DNA from: Stieleria neptunia
GTDB lineage: Bacteria; Planctomycetota; Planctomycetia; Pirellulales; Pirellulaceae
Direction of reading: 5' to 3'
Length of the DNA: 64,000 bases
NCBI RefSeq assembly: GCF_007754155.1
Contig: NZ_CP037423.1
Coordinates: 7,250,938-7,314,937, forward strand
This document shows, one piece after another, positions 46,618 through 56,700 of this stretch (within the stretch, counting starts at the first letter, position 1; each line of letters begins with the position of its first letter). The notes below the pieces were generated by a model. That model did no database searches and was not told where the DNA came from. It worked only from the letters and a program-made list of their open reading frames with translations. The translations under genes and the position numbers were made by a program.

Positions 46618-46800
46618 TCACTGCATCGATTTTTCCATCTCAGCGTCGTATTCTTCTTCCGTCATTCCCGCCATCGCCTCGTCTTCCTCTTCAACGGCAG
46701 GGGCTTCAATCACCTGAGTGTCGCCGCTGCCACCGCATCCGGTGAACGAAAGCGTGGTGAAACACAAGGCGGCCATCCACAACCAAGCAAACTTTTTCAT
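46618..46800 (-). CDS. Small acidic lipoprotein
   Basis: 60 residues. Lipobox signal MAALCFTTLSFTGC, then about 40 very acidic residues (EAPAVEEEDEAMAGMTEEEY). Short acidic lipoproteins of this type often sit beside DUF1559 genes in planctomycetes, as here. AAAGG precedes the start. No function known. Confidence 0.8.
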   Translation of the reverse strand: MKKFAWLWMAALCFTTLSFTGCGGSGDTQVIEAPAVEEEDEAMAGMTEEEYDAEMEKSMQ

Positions 46801-46971
46801 CGGTCAAACCTTTCAGAATAAAATGAGTCAGGGCACGCATGCAGGGCAAAGGGACGTACCTGAACGGATGCCCTCTGCGCCAGCCACGTTTCCATTCACC
46901 TTAACCCACCGCCGGCCACAAAGCGAGCGGCGCGCCGCCGCGGCACACTCAGTTTACAAGCTGATGAAGCA

Positions 46972-48102
46972 CTAGCCGGCCTTCAGCAATTGCTCCGCGG
47001 CATCGATCAGCAATACTTTGGCATGGCGGATCGTTTCGTCCACCGATCGGACCGGGTCGTGGATCTGTCGCACGCGGGTCAGCCCCAGGTCCTCGACCGA
47101 TGCCTTCTCCAGCGCCAACACGCCACACAGTGCCGCGACCGGCACGCGGTACTTTTCTCCGACGTCGGCAACCCCGCGGACCAGTTTCCCGTAGGCGGTC
47201 TGATCATCGATCTTGCCTTCACCGGTGACGATCCAGTCGATGGTGCCGCCGGAAAGCAGGGATTCCACCCCGGTCAACGAAAGCACAAACTCGATTCCCG
47301 AGAGAAACTCGGCGTGCAAAAAAGCCTTCAGCCCGTAACCGGTTCCCCCGGCGGCGCCGGCTCCGGGAACGTCCGCGACATCCAATTGCAAATCGCGTCG
47401 AACGATTTGTTGCAGCCGATCCAGCCCGCGATCGAGTCGCGCGACCATCTCTCGGTCGGCACCTTTTTGCGGTCCATAGACGGCCGCTGCGCCTTCGGGG
47501 CCGAGCAGGGGGTTGGCGACATCGTTGATCGCAAAAACGCGAGCCGAGGAGAGTTCCGGCAGCACGTCGGACGCATCGATCGAAGCGATTTGATCCAGCG
47601 ATCCGCCGGTCGTCGGCAGCGTCGCACCGTCGGCATCGAGAAACCGATAGCCGAGGGCTTCGGCGATTCCGATGCCGCCGTCGTTGGTCGCGCTGCCGCC
47701 CAGGCCGATGTACAGCGTTTTTGCACCGCGGAGCAAGGCGTCGGCGATCAGCGTGCCGGTCCCCAGCGTCGACGTCCGCGAGGGGTCGCGCTGCTGGGCA
47801 CTCAGCAACTCCATTCCCGAAGCCCGCGCCATTTCGATGTATGCCGTGCCGCGGCTTGCGTCCAACCCATATTCCGCCCGGATCGGACGACCGAGCGGGT
47901 CGGTGGTCTCGCATTCGATCGCCGCGACGGACGGATCGCTCTTGCGAATCGCATCAAGAAACCCGTCACCACCATCGGATGCGGTGATCGAATGGGTTTG
48001 GACACCCGAGTCGAACCGGCGCAGCCCCGCTTCGATCGCTTCGATGACTTCGGTTCCTGTCAGTGAACCTTTAAATTTGTCGGGGATGATCAAGACATTC
48101 AT
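46972..48102 (-). CDS. Glycerate kinase
   Basis: 376 residues from the ATG at 48102 (MNVLIIPDKFKGSLTGTEV), the usual length for the GarK/GlxK family. Signature stretches: SDGGDGFLDA, GTGTLIADALLRGAKTLYIG, GLGGSATNDGGIGIAEALGY, VANPLLGPEGAAAVYGPQKG and TGEGKIDDQTAYGK. It phosphorylates D-glycerate to 2-phosphoglycerate, feeding lower glycolysis. It is 48 bp downstream of glycogen phosphorylase and in the same direction, so co-transcription is possible. Confidence 0.95.
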   Translation of the reverse strand: MNVLIIPDKFKGSLTGTEVIEAIEAGLRRFDSGVQTHSITASDGGDGFLDAIRKSDPSVAAIECETTDPLGRPIRAEYGLDASRGTAYIEMARASGMELLSAQQRDPSRTSTLGTGTLIADALLRGAKTLYIGLGGSATNDGGIGIAEALGYRFLDADGATLPTTGGSLDQIASIDASDVLPELSSARVFAINDVANPLLGPEGAAAVYGPQKGADREMVARLDRGLDRLQQIVRRDLQLDVADVPGAGAAGGTGYGLKAFLHAEFLSGIEFVLSLTGVESLLSGGTIDWIVTGEGKIDDQTAYGKLVRGVADVGEKYRVPVAALCGVLALEKASVEDLGLTRVRQIHDPVRSVDETIRHAKVLLIDAAEQLLKAG

Positions 48103-48150
48103 GGGAGCCCACGCGGCGGAAACGGACAACTAAAGCTCAAATCTCAAATC

Positions 48151-50373
48151 TCATCGATACCGCATTTCACAGGTCACGCCTCCGGCGGCCCAGACATAGG
48201 ATTTTGCGGTGTAATCGGCGACCATGCGGTGGCTGCTGAATCGCCAGGCCAAGGTGCTGATGCTGTTCATCATGCGTTTGATCCAAAACTTCGGCAGCCC
48301 ATCACTGTCGCGTGTGTAGAAGCACGGGATCACTTGTTCTTCCAGCGTTTGGTAGAGCGATTCGGCGTCGCGTCGATCGGTGATTTCGTCACTGACGTGT
48401 GACCGACCGTTGCCGATGGCAAAGCCGTTGCCGCCGTTGAAGGCTTCGCCCCACCAGCCGTCCAGGATGCTGCAGTTCAAACCGCCATTGAGCACGACTT
48501 TCTGGCCGCTCGTCCCGCTGGCTTCCAAGGGGCGACGGGGATTGTTCAACCACACGTCGACGCCTTGGATCAGATGACGGCAGACGTTGATGTCATAGTC
48601 TTCGACGAAGGCGACGCGACCGGCGAAGCGGGGGTCGTGCCGCAGATTGGCGATCTCCTGAATGAATTTCTTGCCCGGTTCATCTTTCGGGTGCGCCTTG
48701 CCCGCGTAAATCAATTGCACCGGACGGTCGCTGTTGCCGAGCAGTTCGGCGATCCGATCCATGTCGCTGAACAGCAGATTCGCACGTTTGTAGGTCGCGA
48801 ATCGGCGTCCAAATCCGATCGTCAACACCCGCGGGTCCAGGATGTGTCGCGCCGCCTCGACCACGTTGTCACTTTCGCCACGTCGTCGGCATTGTCGACT
48901 GAAACGACGACGCACAAACGAAATCAAGTTGTGTTTGAGCGAATTGTGCGTTTCCCACAGTTCGCCGGGATCCACGTCGTGAATCGCTTGCCAGGCGTCG
49001 GGTTCCTGCAACCGGTGCTTCCAGTCGGTGTGAAAGTGTTTGTCGTACAAGGTTTGCATTTGCACGGCCAACCAGCTGGCCACGTGGACGCCGTTGGTGA
49101 TGTGTCCGATCGGCACTTCATTCTCGGCGCGGTCGGGCCACATCGATTGCCACATGCGGCGCGAGACGACGCCATGCAGACTGCTGACGGCGTTGGCACA
49201 TCGGCTCATTTTGAACCCGATCACCGTCATGCAAAACGATTCGTTGTCGTTGTCAGGGTCGACTCGGCCCAGGGCCAGCAATTCTTTTTGGCTGATGCCC
49301 AACGCATCGCGCAACGGCCCCAGGTGCTCTTCGACCAAGGCGGGCGGAAAACGGTCGTGTCCGGCGGGAACGGGCGTGTGCGTGGTGAAGCACGTGGCGC
49401 GGGCCGATAGCTGGACGGCGTCTTCGAACGTCATCCCGTCGTTGTCCATCAACTGTCGGACGACTTGCAAGGCGCCGAACGCGGAGTGCCCTTCGTTGAG
49501 GTGATAGACGCCGGGGTCGATCCCCAGCGCGGCCAACGCCTTGACGCCGCCCACGCCCAACACCAGTTCCTGACGAATTCGCGTGCGTTCATCGCCACCG
49601 TACAAACGGCTGGTCAATTCGCGGTCTTCCGGCTTGTTGCCGTCGACGTTGCAATCGAGCAGATACAAACGCACCCGTCCGACGTGCATCAACCAGACTT
49701 TGGCAAACAATTGCCCATCCCGCGTGTCGATCGCCACCGTCAGCGGCTGCCCGTCGGAATCCAACGCCGCCTGAATCGGAAGATTCTCGATTTTCGTTTC
49801 CAGGTAATCTTCACCTTGGAAACCGTCTTCGTCCAAGTACTGGCGAAAATAACCTTGGCTGTAATACAGCCCGATGCCGACCAACGGGACGCCCAGCCCC
49901 GAGGCGCTTTTGATGTGGTCACCGGCCAGCACGCCCAACCCGCCGCTGTAGATCGGGATCGATTCGTGAATCCCAAACTCCGCCGAAAAATAGGCAACCG
50001 GCTTGGCCCCCAAGACGCCGGCGTTGGTCGACGCCCATGTTTGCGAGGACGTCAGGTACTCTTGCAGTCGACGGTAGGCGTAATTGATACGGCTGTGCAG
50101 CACCAATTCCCCCGCGCGGTCGGCCAGCCGCTCCGGCGTCATCTCACGCAACAGGGCCACCGGGTTGTGACCGAGCTGTCGCCAGCGAATCGGATCGACG
50201 TCACGAAAGATCGCGTCACATTCCGGATGCCAGCTCCACCAAAGGTTGTTGGCGAGCGTCCAAAGCTTGCCATACAAATCGTCGGCATGACTGAGTTCGC
50301 TAAAGAAATCCGACGGGCCCGCCGGAGGGCGAGGGGAAACACTTTCGGTGGGCGGTAGTTCGGTTTGACTCAT
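48151..50373 (-). CDS. glgP: Alpha-glucan (glycogen) phosphorylase, TIGR02094 type
   Basis: 740 residues from the ATG at 50373 (MSQTELPPTE). It belongs to the GT35 branch with an N-terminal DUF3417-like region (ANNLWWSWHPECDAIF, near residue 40). Active-site stretches: YFSAEFGIHESIPIYSGGLG, HLNEGHSAFG, TTHTPVPAGHDRF, GRRFATYKRANL, and the pyridoxal-phosphate loop EASGTSGQKVVLNGGLN with its Lys. It releases glucose-1-phosphate from glycogen by phosphorolysis in the cytoplasm. Confidence 0.95.
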   Translation of the reverse strand: MSQTELPPTESVSPRPPAGPSDFFSELSHADDLYGKLWTLANNLWWSWHPECDAIFRDVDPIRWRQLGHNPVALLREMTPERLADRAGELVLHSRINYAYRRLQEYLTSSQTWASTNAGVLGAKPVAYFSAEFGIHESIPIYSGGLGVLAGDHIKSASGLGVPLVGIGLYYSQGYFRQYLDEDGFQGEDYLETKIENLPIQAALDSDGQPLTVAIDTRDGQLFAKVWLMHVGRVRLYLLDCNVDGNKPEDRELTSRLYGGDERTRIRQELVLGVGGVKALAALGIDPGVYHLNEGHSAFGALQVVRQLMDNDGMTFEDAVQLSARATCFTTHTPVPAGHDRFPPALVEEHLGPLRDALGISQKELLALGRVDPDNDNESFCMTVIGFKMSRCANAVSSLHGVVSRRMWQSMWPDRAENEVPIGHITNGVHVASWLAVQMQTLYDKHFHTDWKHRLQEPDAWQAIHDVDPGELWETHNSLKHNLISFVRRRFSRQCRRRGESDNVVEAARHILDPRVLTIGFGRRFATYKRANLLFSDMDRIAELLGNSDRPVQLIYAGKAHPKDEPGKKFIQEIANLRHDPRFAGRVAFVEDYDINVCRHLIQGVDVWLNNPRRPLEASGTSGQKVVLNGGLNCSILDGWWGEAFNGGNGFAIGNGRSHVSDEITDRRDAESLYQTLEEQVIPCFYTRDSDGLPKFWIKRMMNSISTLAWRFSSHRMVADYTAKSYVWAAGGVTCEMRYR

Positions 50374-50652
50374 AGCGGTCCCGTCGCACAGTGTAGAGAA
50401 GTCAGTGGAGAGAATTCGGCGTCGCACGCGGCGCACGTTCTGAATCGGCTCAGGTCTCTGTTGTCGACCACTTGCCCCGGCGAATCAAGCAACGGTCGTC
50501 GCAGTGGCGGGCAATCTTCCAAAGTTTCCGAGCTGGGGCGTCGTCGAGCCGTTTGATTTTCCCCGCAACCTTGCCAAATCGCCGCAAAACGTCCAACCTA
50601 ACGAGCCCCGTCCAGGCAATCCCGTCCCTGGTTCCTCTCGCAAATTCCCGAC

Positions 50653-51813
50653 ATGCGTCATTCCACCACAATCCCCGGTTTCAAGTCTCTGTTGGAAACC
50701 CTTGCGTCGCAGGCTTCCAGGTGGCGGACGACGAGTGACTGGCCGGCGGAATCCCTGTTGCGGTGCGGGCAACAGGGCATCTTTCGCGGCCTGAGCGGAC
50801 TCGCGCCGACGGAGGCCGACCCGCGGGCGTGGACCGCCGTGGACCAAACCGAAACCCTGATCGGGCTGGCCCGTGCGGATTTGTTGACCACCTTTGTGAT
50901 CACCCAGCATGTCGGCGCGATCAAACGGATCGCGGCATCGGATCGGTTGGCCGAGGGCGGCCACGCCGCCAGCCGCTTGCAAGAGTCCGTGCTGCCGAGG
51001 CTGCTCGATGGCACGACGATCGCGTCGGTGGGCATCAGTCATTTGACGACCAGCCGCTTGCACCTGGGGCGTCCCGCCGTCGTCGCAGCGCCGGTTCATC
51101 AGGGCGGCGAACAGGGCGATGAACTGGGGGCCGAGCGGGGTGCCCAGCGGGGCTATCGGCTGTCGGGAATCATTCCCTGGGTCACCGGGGCCCCCGCGGT
51201 CGGATACGTCGTCGTCGGCGCGACGTGTGACGACGCGACACAAATCCTGGCCTTGATCAGGCCGTCGGACGCAGGCGTTCGGGCCGGCCGCGGTGCGGAC
51301 ATGGTCGCCATGTCCGCCAGCTGTACCGACGCGATCGAGCTGAACGATGTCTTCGTCCCCGGTCAGCATGTGCTGTCCGGACCTCGTCAAAATGTCTTGG
51401 CCCCGGCGAAACAGAGGCAAGGCGCCCCGACCGGTGCCGGCGGATTGCAGACCTCCGCACTCGCACTCGGTTTGTCGTACGCTGCGTTGGACTACTTGCG
51501 AGACGAATCCGGCCGGCGAAGCAATCTGATTCCGATCGTCGATCGATTCGATGACGAACACGAACGGCTGCACCAGACGATTCGATCGGCCGCAGGCGGA
51601 GACAGCGGGCATGATTCGGCCGCCATCCGGTCACTGGCCAACGGCTTGGTCCAACGAACGACCGCTGCGGCCATGACGACCGCCAAGGGAGCCGGGATGA
51701 TGATCGATCATCCGGTCGGACGCTGGTGCCAGCAGGCGCTGTTCTTTCTCGTCTGGAGCTGCCCCCAACCGGTCGCCGACGCACACCTCTGCGAACTGGC
51801 GGGACTGGAGTAG
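50653..51813 (+). CDS. Acyl-CoA dehydrogenase-like protein
   Basis: 386 residues, ATG at 50653. The pattern follows the acyl-CoA dehydrogenase fold: a helical N-domain, a central beta-domain ([50 protein letters not shown]) and a C-terminal helical domain ([20 protein letters not shown]). Sequence is diverged, and neither the catalytic Glu nor a full FAD-binding set can be confirmed. It may be a dehydrogenase with an unusual substrate or an inactive relative. Confidence 0.7.
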   Translation: MRHSTTIPGFKSLLETLASQASRWRTTSDWPAESLLRCGQQGIFRGLSGLAPTEADPRAWTAVDQTETLIGLARADLLTTFVITQHVGAIKRIAASDRLAEGGHAASRLQESVLPRLLDGTTIASVGISHLTTSRLHLGRPAVVAAPVHQGGEQGDELGAERGAQRGYRLSGIIPWVTGAPAVGYVVVGATCDDATQILALIRPSDAGVRAGRGADMVAMSASCTDAIELNDVFVPGQHVLSGPRQNVLAPAKQRQGAPTGAGGLQTSALALGLSYAALDYLRDESGRRSNLIPIVDRFDDEHERLHQTIRSAAGGDSGHDSAAIRSLANGLVQRTTAAAMTTAKGAGMMIDHPVGRWCQQALFFLVWSCPQPVADAHLCELAGLE

Positions 51814-51814
51814 G

Positions 51815-51898
51815 GGCAGTTGGCAGTAGGCAGTTGGCAGTCGGCAGTCGGCAGTCGGCAGTAGGCAGTCGGCAGTCGGCAGTAGGCAGTCGGCAGCT
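51815..51898. repeat. 7-bp tandem repeat GGCAGTM (12 units)
   Basis: Twelve near-perfect units of GGCAGTC, GGCAGTA or GGCAGTT begin 2 bp after the stop of the acyl-CoA-dehydrogenase-like gene. Confidence 0.92.
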
Positions 51899-51904
51899 CC
51901 CCCT

Positions 51905-51991
51905 CTCCTTGTCTCCTTGTCTCCTTGTCTCCTTGTCTCCCCGTCTCCCCCTCTCCTTGTCTCCTTGTCTCCTTGTCTCCTTGTCTCCCTC
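51905..51991. repeat. 8-bp tandem repeat CTCCTTGT (~11 units)
   Basis: About eleven units, mostly CTCCTTGT with CTCCCCGT and CTCCCCCT variants. It runs right up to the stop codon of asnS on the other strand, so the convergent 3' ends are joined only by the two repeat arrays. Confidence 0.92.
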
Positions 51992-53386
51992 TCAAAACTC
52001 CGCACTCCCCGGCGTCCTGGGAAACGGGATCACGTCGCGGATGTTCGCCATCCCGGTGACGTATTGAACAGCGCGTTCCAGGCCCAGGCCGAATCCGGCA
52101 TGCGGGACCGTCCCATACTTCCTCAAATCGACGTACCACCCATACTCGTCTTCACTGAGTGATTGTTCGGCCATCCGTTTGCGTAGCACATCCAAGCGTT
52201 CTTCGCGTTGGCTGCCGCCGATGATTTCTCCCACGCCCGGCACCAGCACATCCATCGCGGCGACCGTTTTTTCGTCATCGCTGACGCGCATGTAGAACGG
52301 TTTGATCGTCGACGGATAGTCGGTCAGAATCAACGGACCGCCGACGTGCTGCTCCGTCAAATAACGCTCGTGTTCGGCTTGCAGATCACTGCCCCAGGCG
52401 ATGTCATAGTCGAACTTCTGTCCCGATGTTTCCAACACCTTGATCGCTTCGGTGTACGTCATGTGCTCGAACGGTTTGTCGATCACGCCACGGATCTGGT
52501 CGATCTTTCCCTTCTCGATCCGTTGATCAAAGAACGCCATGTCTTCTTCGCAACACTGCAGGCATTCGGAGAAGACCTGTTTGAGGAACTGCTCGGCGAG
52601 TTGCATGTTGTCGGCCAAGTCAAAGAACGCCGCTTCAGGTTCGATCATCCAGAACTCCGCCAGATGCCGACTCGTGTTGCTGTTCTCGGCGCGAAAGGTC
52701 GGCCCGAAGGTGTAGATCCGTCCCAGCGATGTCGCATAGGTTTCGCCTTCGAGTTGCCCGCTAACGGTCAGGAAGGTCGGCTTGTCGAAGAAATCGAAGC
52801 TGAAATCCACCGGTCCGCCGGACTTCGCCAGCCGTTCCAAGTCCAGCGTGGTGACGCGGAACATCTCGCCGGCACCCTCGCAGTCACTGGCGGTGATGAT
52901 CGGCGTGTTGACGTACAGGAAACCGTTTTCATGAAAGAAGCGGTGAATCGATTGACAGATCTGGTCGCGGACCCGCATCACCGCACCCAGCGTGTTGGTG
53001 CGGGTGCGAAGGTGCGCCCATTCACGCAGTTTTTCGAACGAGTGCCGTTTTTTCTGCAGCGGATAGGTTTCCGGGTCGGCCCAGCCCAGGACGCGGACGG
53101 CACTGGCGTGCAGTTCGGTGGCTTGGCCCTTGGCCGGTGAGGCTTGCAATTCGCCCCGGACGACGACGCTGCAACCGGCGGTCAACCTTTGAATCTCGCC
53201 GGCGTAGTTGTCCAGCTCCGCCGGCGCGACGACCTGCAGGTTGCCCAGCGAGGATCCGTCGTTGATTTCGATGAAGCTGAATCCGCCTTTGCTATCACGG
53301 CGTGTCCGGACCCAGCCGCGGATCTCACAGGGACGGCCGGAGGACTCGGCAAGACGAGCTTGTTTGACGGGAATCCAATCACTCAT
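51992..53386 (-). CDS. asnS: Asparaginyl-tRNA synthetase
   Basis: 464 residues from the ATG at 53386 ([15 protein letters not shown]), the normal length. OB-fold anticodon-binding domain at residues 20-105 ([20 protein letters not shown]). Class II core: motif 2 [20 protein letters not shown] and motif 3 [15 protein letters not shown], followed by [12 protein letters not shown]. It charges tRNA-Asn with asparagine. A frame to 53548 continues into a REP repeat and is not coding. Confidence 0.97.
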   Translation of the reverse strand: MSDWIPVKQARLAESSGRPCEIRGWVRTRRDSKGGFSFIEINDGSSLGNLQVVAPAELDNYAGEIQRLTAGCSVVVRGELQASPAKGQATELHASAVRVLGWADPETYPLQKKRHSFEKLREWAHLRTRTNTLGAVMRVRDQICQSIHRFFHENGFLYVNTPIITASDCEGAGEMFRVTTLDLERLAKSGGPVDFSFDFFDKPTFLTVSGQLEGETYATSLGRIYTFGPTFRAENSNTSRHLAEFWMIEPEAAFFDLADNMQLAEQFLKQVFSECLQCCEEDMAFFDQRIEKGKIDQIRGVIDKPFEHMTYTEAIKVLETSGQKFDYDIAWGSDLQAEHERYLTEQHVGGPLILTDYPSTIKPFYMRVSDDEKTVAAMDVLVPGVGEIIGGSQREERLDVLRKRMAEQSLSEDEYGWYVDLRKYGTVPHAGFGLGLERAVQYVTGMANIRDVIPFPRTPGSAEF

Positions 53387-53426
53387 TGCGGCGCACTTCG
53401 ATGGGGAAACGAGTCGTGACAGGCAT

Positions 53427-53552
53427 CGCTGTGAAGCATTTTTTCCTCGCGTTTTGCGAGGCGTTCGCGGCAGGGCGCAAGCCCTCCGGTTTCTCATCTT
53501 TACCAAAACACCGGAGGGCTTGCGCCCTACCGCTAAAAAATGCTTCACAGCG
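53427..53552. repeat. Nested palindrome with REP core
   Basis: The outer 18-bp arms (53427-53444 and 53535-53552, CGCTGTGAAGCATTTTTT) are perfect. Inside them is the GGCAGGGCGCAAGCCCTCCGG hairpin (53467-53490 / 53510-53533). It lies just upstream of asnS. Confidence 0.88.
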
Positions 53553-53701
53553 TTGCGTGACAGGGCTGATAAAACGGCCGGGGAACCCTACCGGTCCATC
53601 GGGGCGATGGCAATGTGGGAATCGATCTTGCATCGATTTCCCCGCCCCACCTATGTTGCCAAAGTATTTTGTCGCACACCCCTCCACAAGATGATTGCGC
53701 C

Positions 53702-56700
53702 ATGGACGGCAGTTGGAACGAAAATCGAACTCCAGTTTCGAATTCACGTCATTCACTTCTTCGTCGCCGACCCGCGGGAATCACGATCGCCGCGTTGATT
53801 CCCTTGGTCGCGTCGATGGTCCTGGCCGGAGCCGGCAACACCCGGGCGGAAGAGGCGGAATGGATCTGGGCCCACGGGACGACGGCGGAACAGCCGATCG
53901 CCGTGGGAGCGGAGTGTTTTTTCCGCAAACCGATCAACCTTCGCGTCCCCGCCGAAGCGCGGATCGAGATCGCAGCGGACGACCAGTATGAACTGTTCGT
54001 CAACGGGCACTCGATCGGTGCCGGCCAGTCGTCCCGGACGGTCGACCAATACGATGTCAGCGAGTATTTCGAGGTCGGACGGAACATCGTCGCGGTCAAA
54101 GTCCGCAACCGTCGCGGCGACACCGCCGCGCTGGCCGCACGCGTTTCGGTGCGGCCGGAAAATGGCGACAAGTGGTTCACGTTTAGCTCCGACGCCTCTT
54201 GGAAAACCAGCACCGACGACAGCGAACTGTGGGAAACCGTCGTCTTCAACGATCGTTTGTGGGGATCGGCGGCGGCGTTCGGCCCGCTCGGCGATACCGC
54301 CCCTTGGGATCGCGTCGCAACCGAACCCGAACGCTCCGTTGCCGCCGCACCATCCTCCGCCCCTTCACCGCCGCCCTCTCCGATCGCAGCCAGCGCCGGA
54401 AAATCGATCATGGCGTCCCGCGGACTGGCCGGGCCGAACGAACCGTTGAAAACAGCCCCACCGGCTCCACCGACGACCCAACAGCGCGAACGGTTTCAAA
54501 TTCAAAAAGGATTCGGCGTCCAACGCATCCTGTCCGACGACAAGATCGGATCGGTGATCGCGATGACGTTCAACGAGTTCGGTCATCTGTTGATCTCCAA
54601 AGAAAACGGGCCGCTGTTGCTGGCCTATGATGACAACGACGACGGTGTTCCCGAAACCGTCCGCACGTATTGCGACAAAGTCAAATCGTGTCAGGGCATT
54701 CTGGCACTCAACGGTCAGGTGTTTGTCACCGGCGATGGCCCCGACGGCCCGGCGCTGTACAAGTTGTCCGACAGCGATCGCAACGGAACGCTGGAGCAGG
54801 TCGAAGCGATCGTCAAATTCGTCGACGCGGCCGGTCGCCCGGCCCGTCCCAGTGAACACGGCCCGCACGGTTTGCGATTGGGCCCCGACGGCATGATCTA
54901 CGTCGCACTGGGAAGCCACGTGCAAGCGGCCGGCGAAATCGGCGACGGACAAACCTATCGTGACGCTTACGAAGGCGACTTGTTGCCGCGTTATGAAGAC
55001 CCCGCCGGTCACGGTCAAGGCATCAAGGCACCGGGCGGAACCATCGTCCGTACCAACATCGACGGCAGCGTCATCGAACGCGTCGCCGGCGGACTGCGAA
55101 ATCCCTACGACATCGTCTTCCACTCCGGCGGCGCCATGTTCGTCCACGATGCCGACATGGAAGCCGATGTGGACACCGCATGGTATCGCCCCAATGCCGT
55201 CTTCGATGTCACCGAAGCCGGTGAGTTTGGTTGGCGAACCGGTTGGGCGAAATGGCCCGAGTACTATTACGACCGCTTGCCGGACATGCTGGACACCGGA
55301 CGCGGCAGCCCGACCGGTGGCGTCTGCTACGAACACTACGCGTTTCCGGTCCGTTATCAAAACACTCTGTTCCTGGCCGACTGGAGCGAAGGTCGAATCC
55401 TGAATGTGCGTCTGAAACCGCGTGGGGCGAGCTTTGTGGCCGACAGCGAAGTTTTCCTGCAAGGCCAACCGCTCAACGTCACCGACTTGGAAGTCGGCCC
55501 CGACGGCGGCTTGTATTTCTGTACCGGAGGCCGGTCGACCGCCGGCGGCGTGTATCGCGTCATCTACAAAGGCGAAGTGCCCGACCGGATGAACAAACTC
55601 GGGACGGGAATCGCCGCCGCCATTCGCCAACCGCAAATCGAATCGGCTTGGACACGTCAAGAAATCGCCTCGATCAAAAGCGAACTCGGTGACAGCTGGA
55701 ACCAACTGGTCGCCGGAGTGGCCTACAGCGACGACAACCCGCCGGATTACCGTGTCCGCGCGATGACGTTGATGCAACTGTTCGGCCCCATCCCCAGCGA
55801 AGATCTGTTGCTGGAACTCAGTCAAGCCGAAAGCGAACTGGTGCGTGCCAAGTCCGCGCTGATGCTGGGACGAGCCCCCGGGCCGCGCGGTGAAAAACGC
55901 CTGGCGGAACTGTTGGTCGACGACGCACCGGCAGTCCGACGGGCGGCATGCGAAGCGATGTTGCGAGGCAACATCACGCCCGACAACGTCGACGGCCTGT
56001 ACGAGGTGATCGCAAGCGGTGACCGGACGCTGGCGTTCGTCGGCCGCAAACTGCTCGAACGAATGCCCCCCGAAACCTTCCGCGACGAAGTGCTCGGTAC
56101 CGACCAAACACGCGTCGCCATCGTCGGCATGCTGGCCCTGGTGGATGTCGACCACAGCGAAAAAACGGCCCTGGCGGTCTTGGAACGCTGCAGCGAAATG
56201 ATGACCGGATTCCTCAGCGACGCCGACTTCATCGATGTCTTGCGACTGTGCCAGGTGACGCTGCACCGCAGCGGACTGGATCCGTCCAAGGTGGCTCCGC
56301 TGGGGGCACAGATCGCCGAAGAGTTTCCCGCGGGCGAACCGAGAATCAATCACGAAGTCATTCGGCTGGCCACGTACCTCAGTTCCGAGTCCTTGGCCGA
56401 TCGTGCGATCGAGTATCTGGAATCCGATGCGCCGCACGAGACGCGCACCCTGGTGGCGATGTGTTTGCAATCGATGTCCGATGGATGGAACGCGAAACAA
56501 CGCTTTGCCATCCTGAAATTCTTTGAAAAAGCGGCTAACCGATCGACCGCCGGCTCGCTGCCGATGTACATGACCAACGTCACCCGTGACTTTGCATCGA
56601 CGCTGTCCGCCGACGACTTGCAAGCCATCCTGGAACAGGGACACGTTTGGCAGAACGCGGCCTTGGCGGCGATCTACAAAGTCAAACAGCCGATCGATGC

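Noticed and set aside
54365..56644. 759-codon minus-strand frame
   Set aside because: Antisense shadow of the 1335-residue secreted dehydrogenase; no motif and reversed-coding composition.
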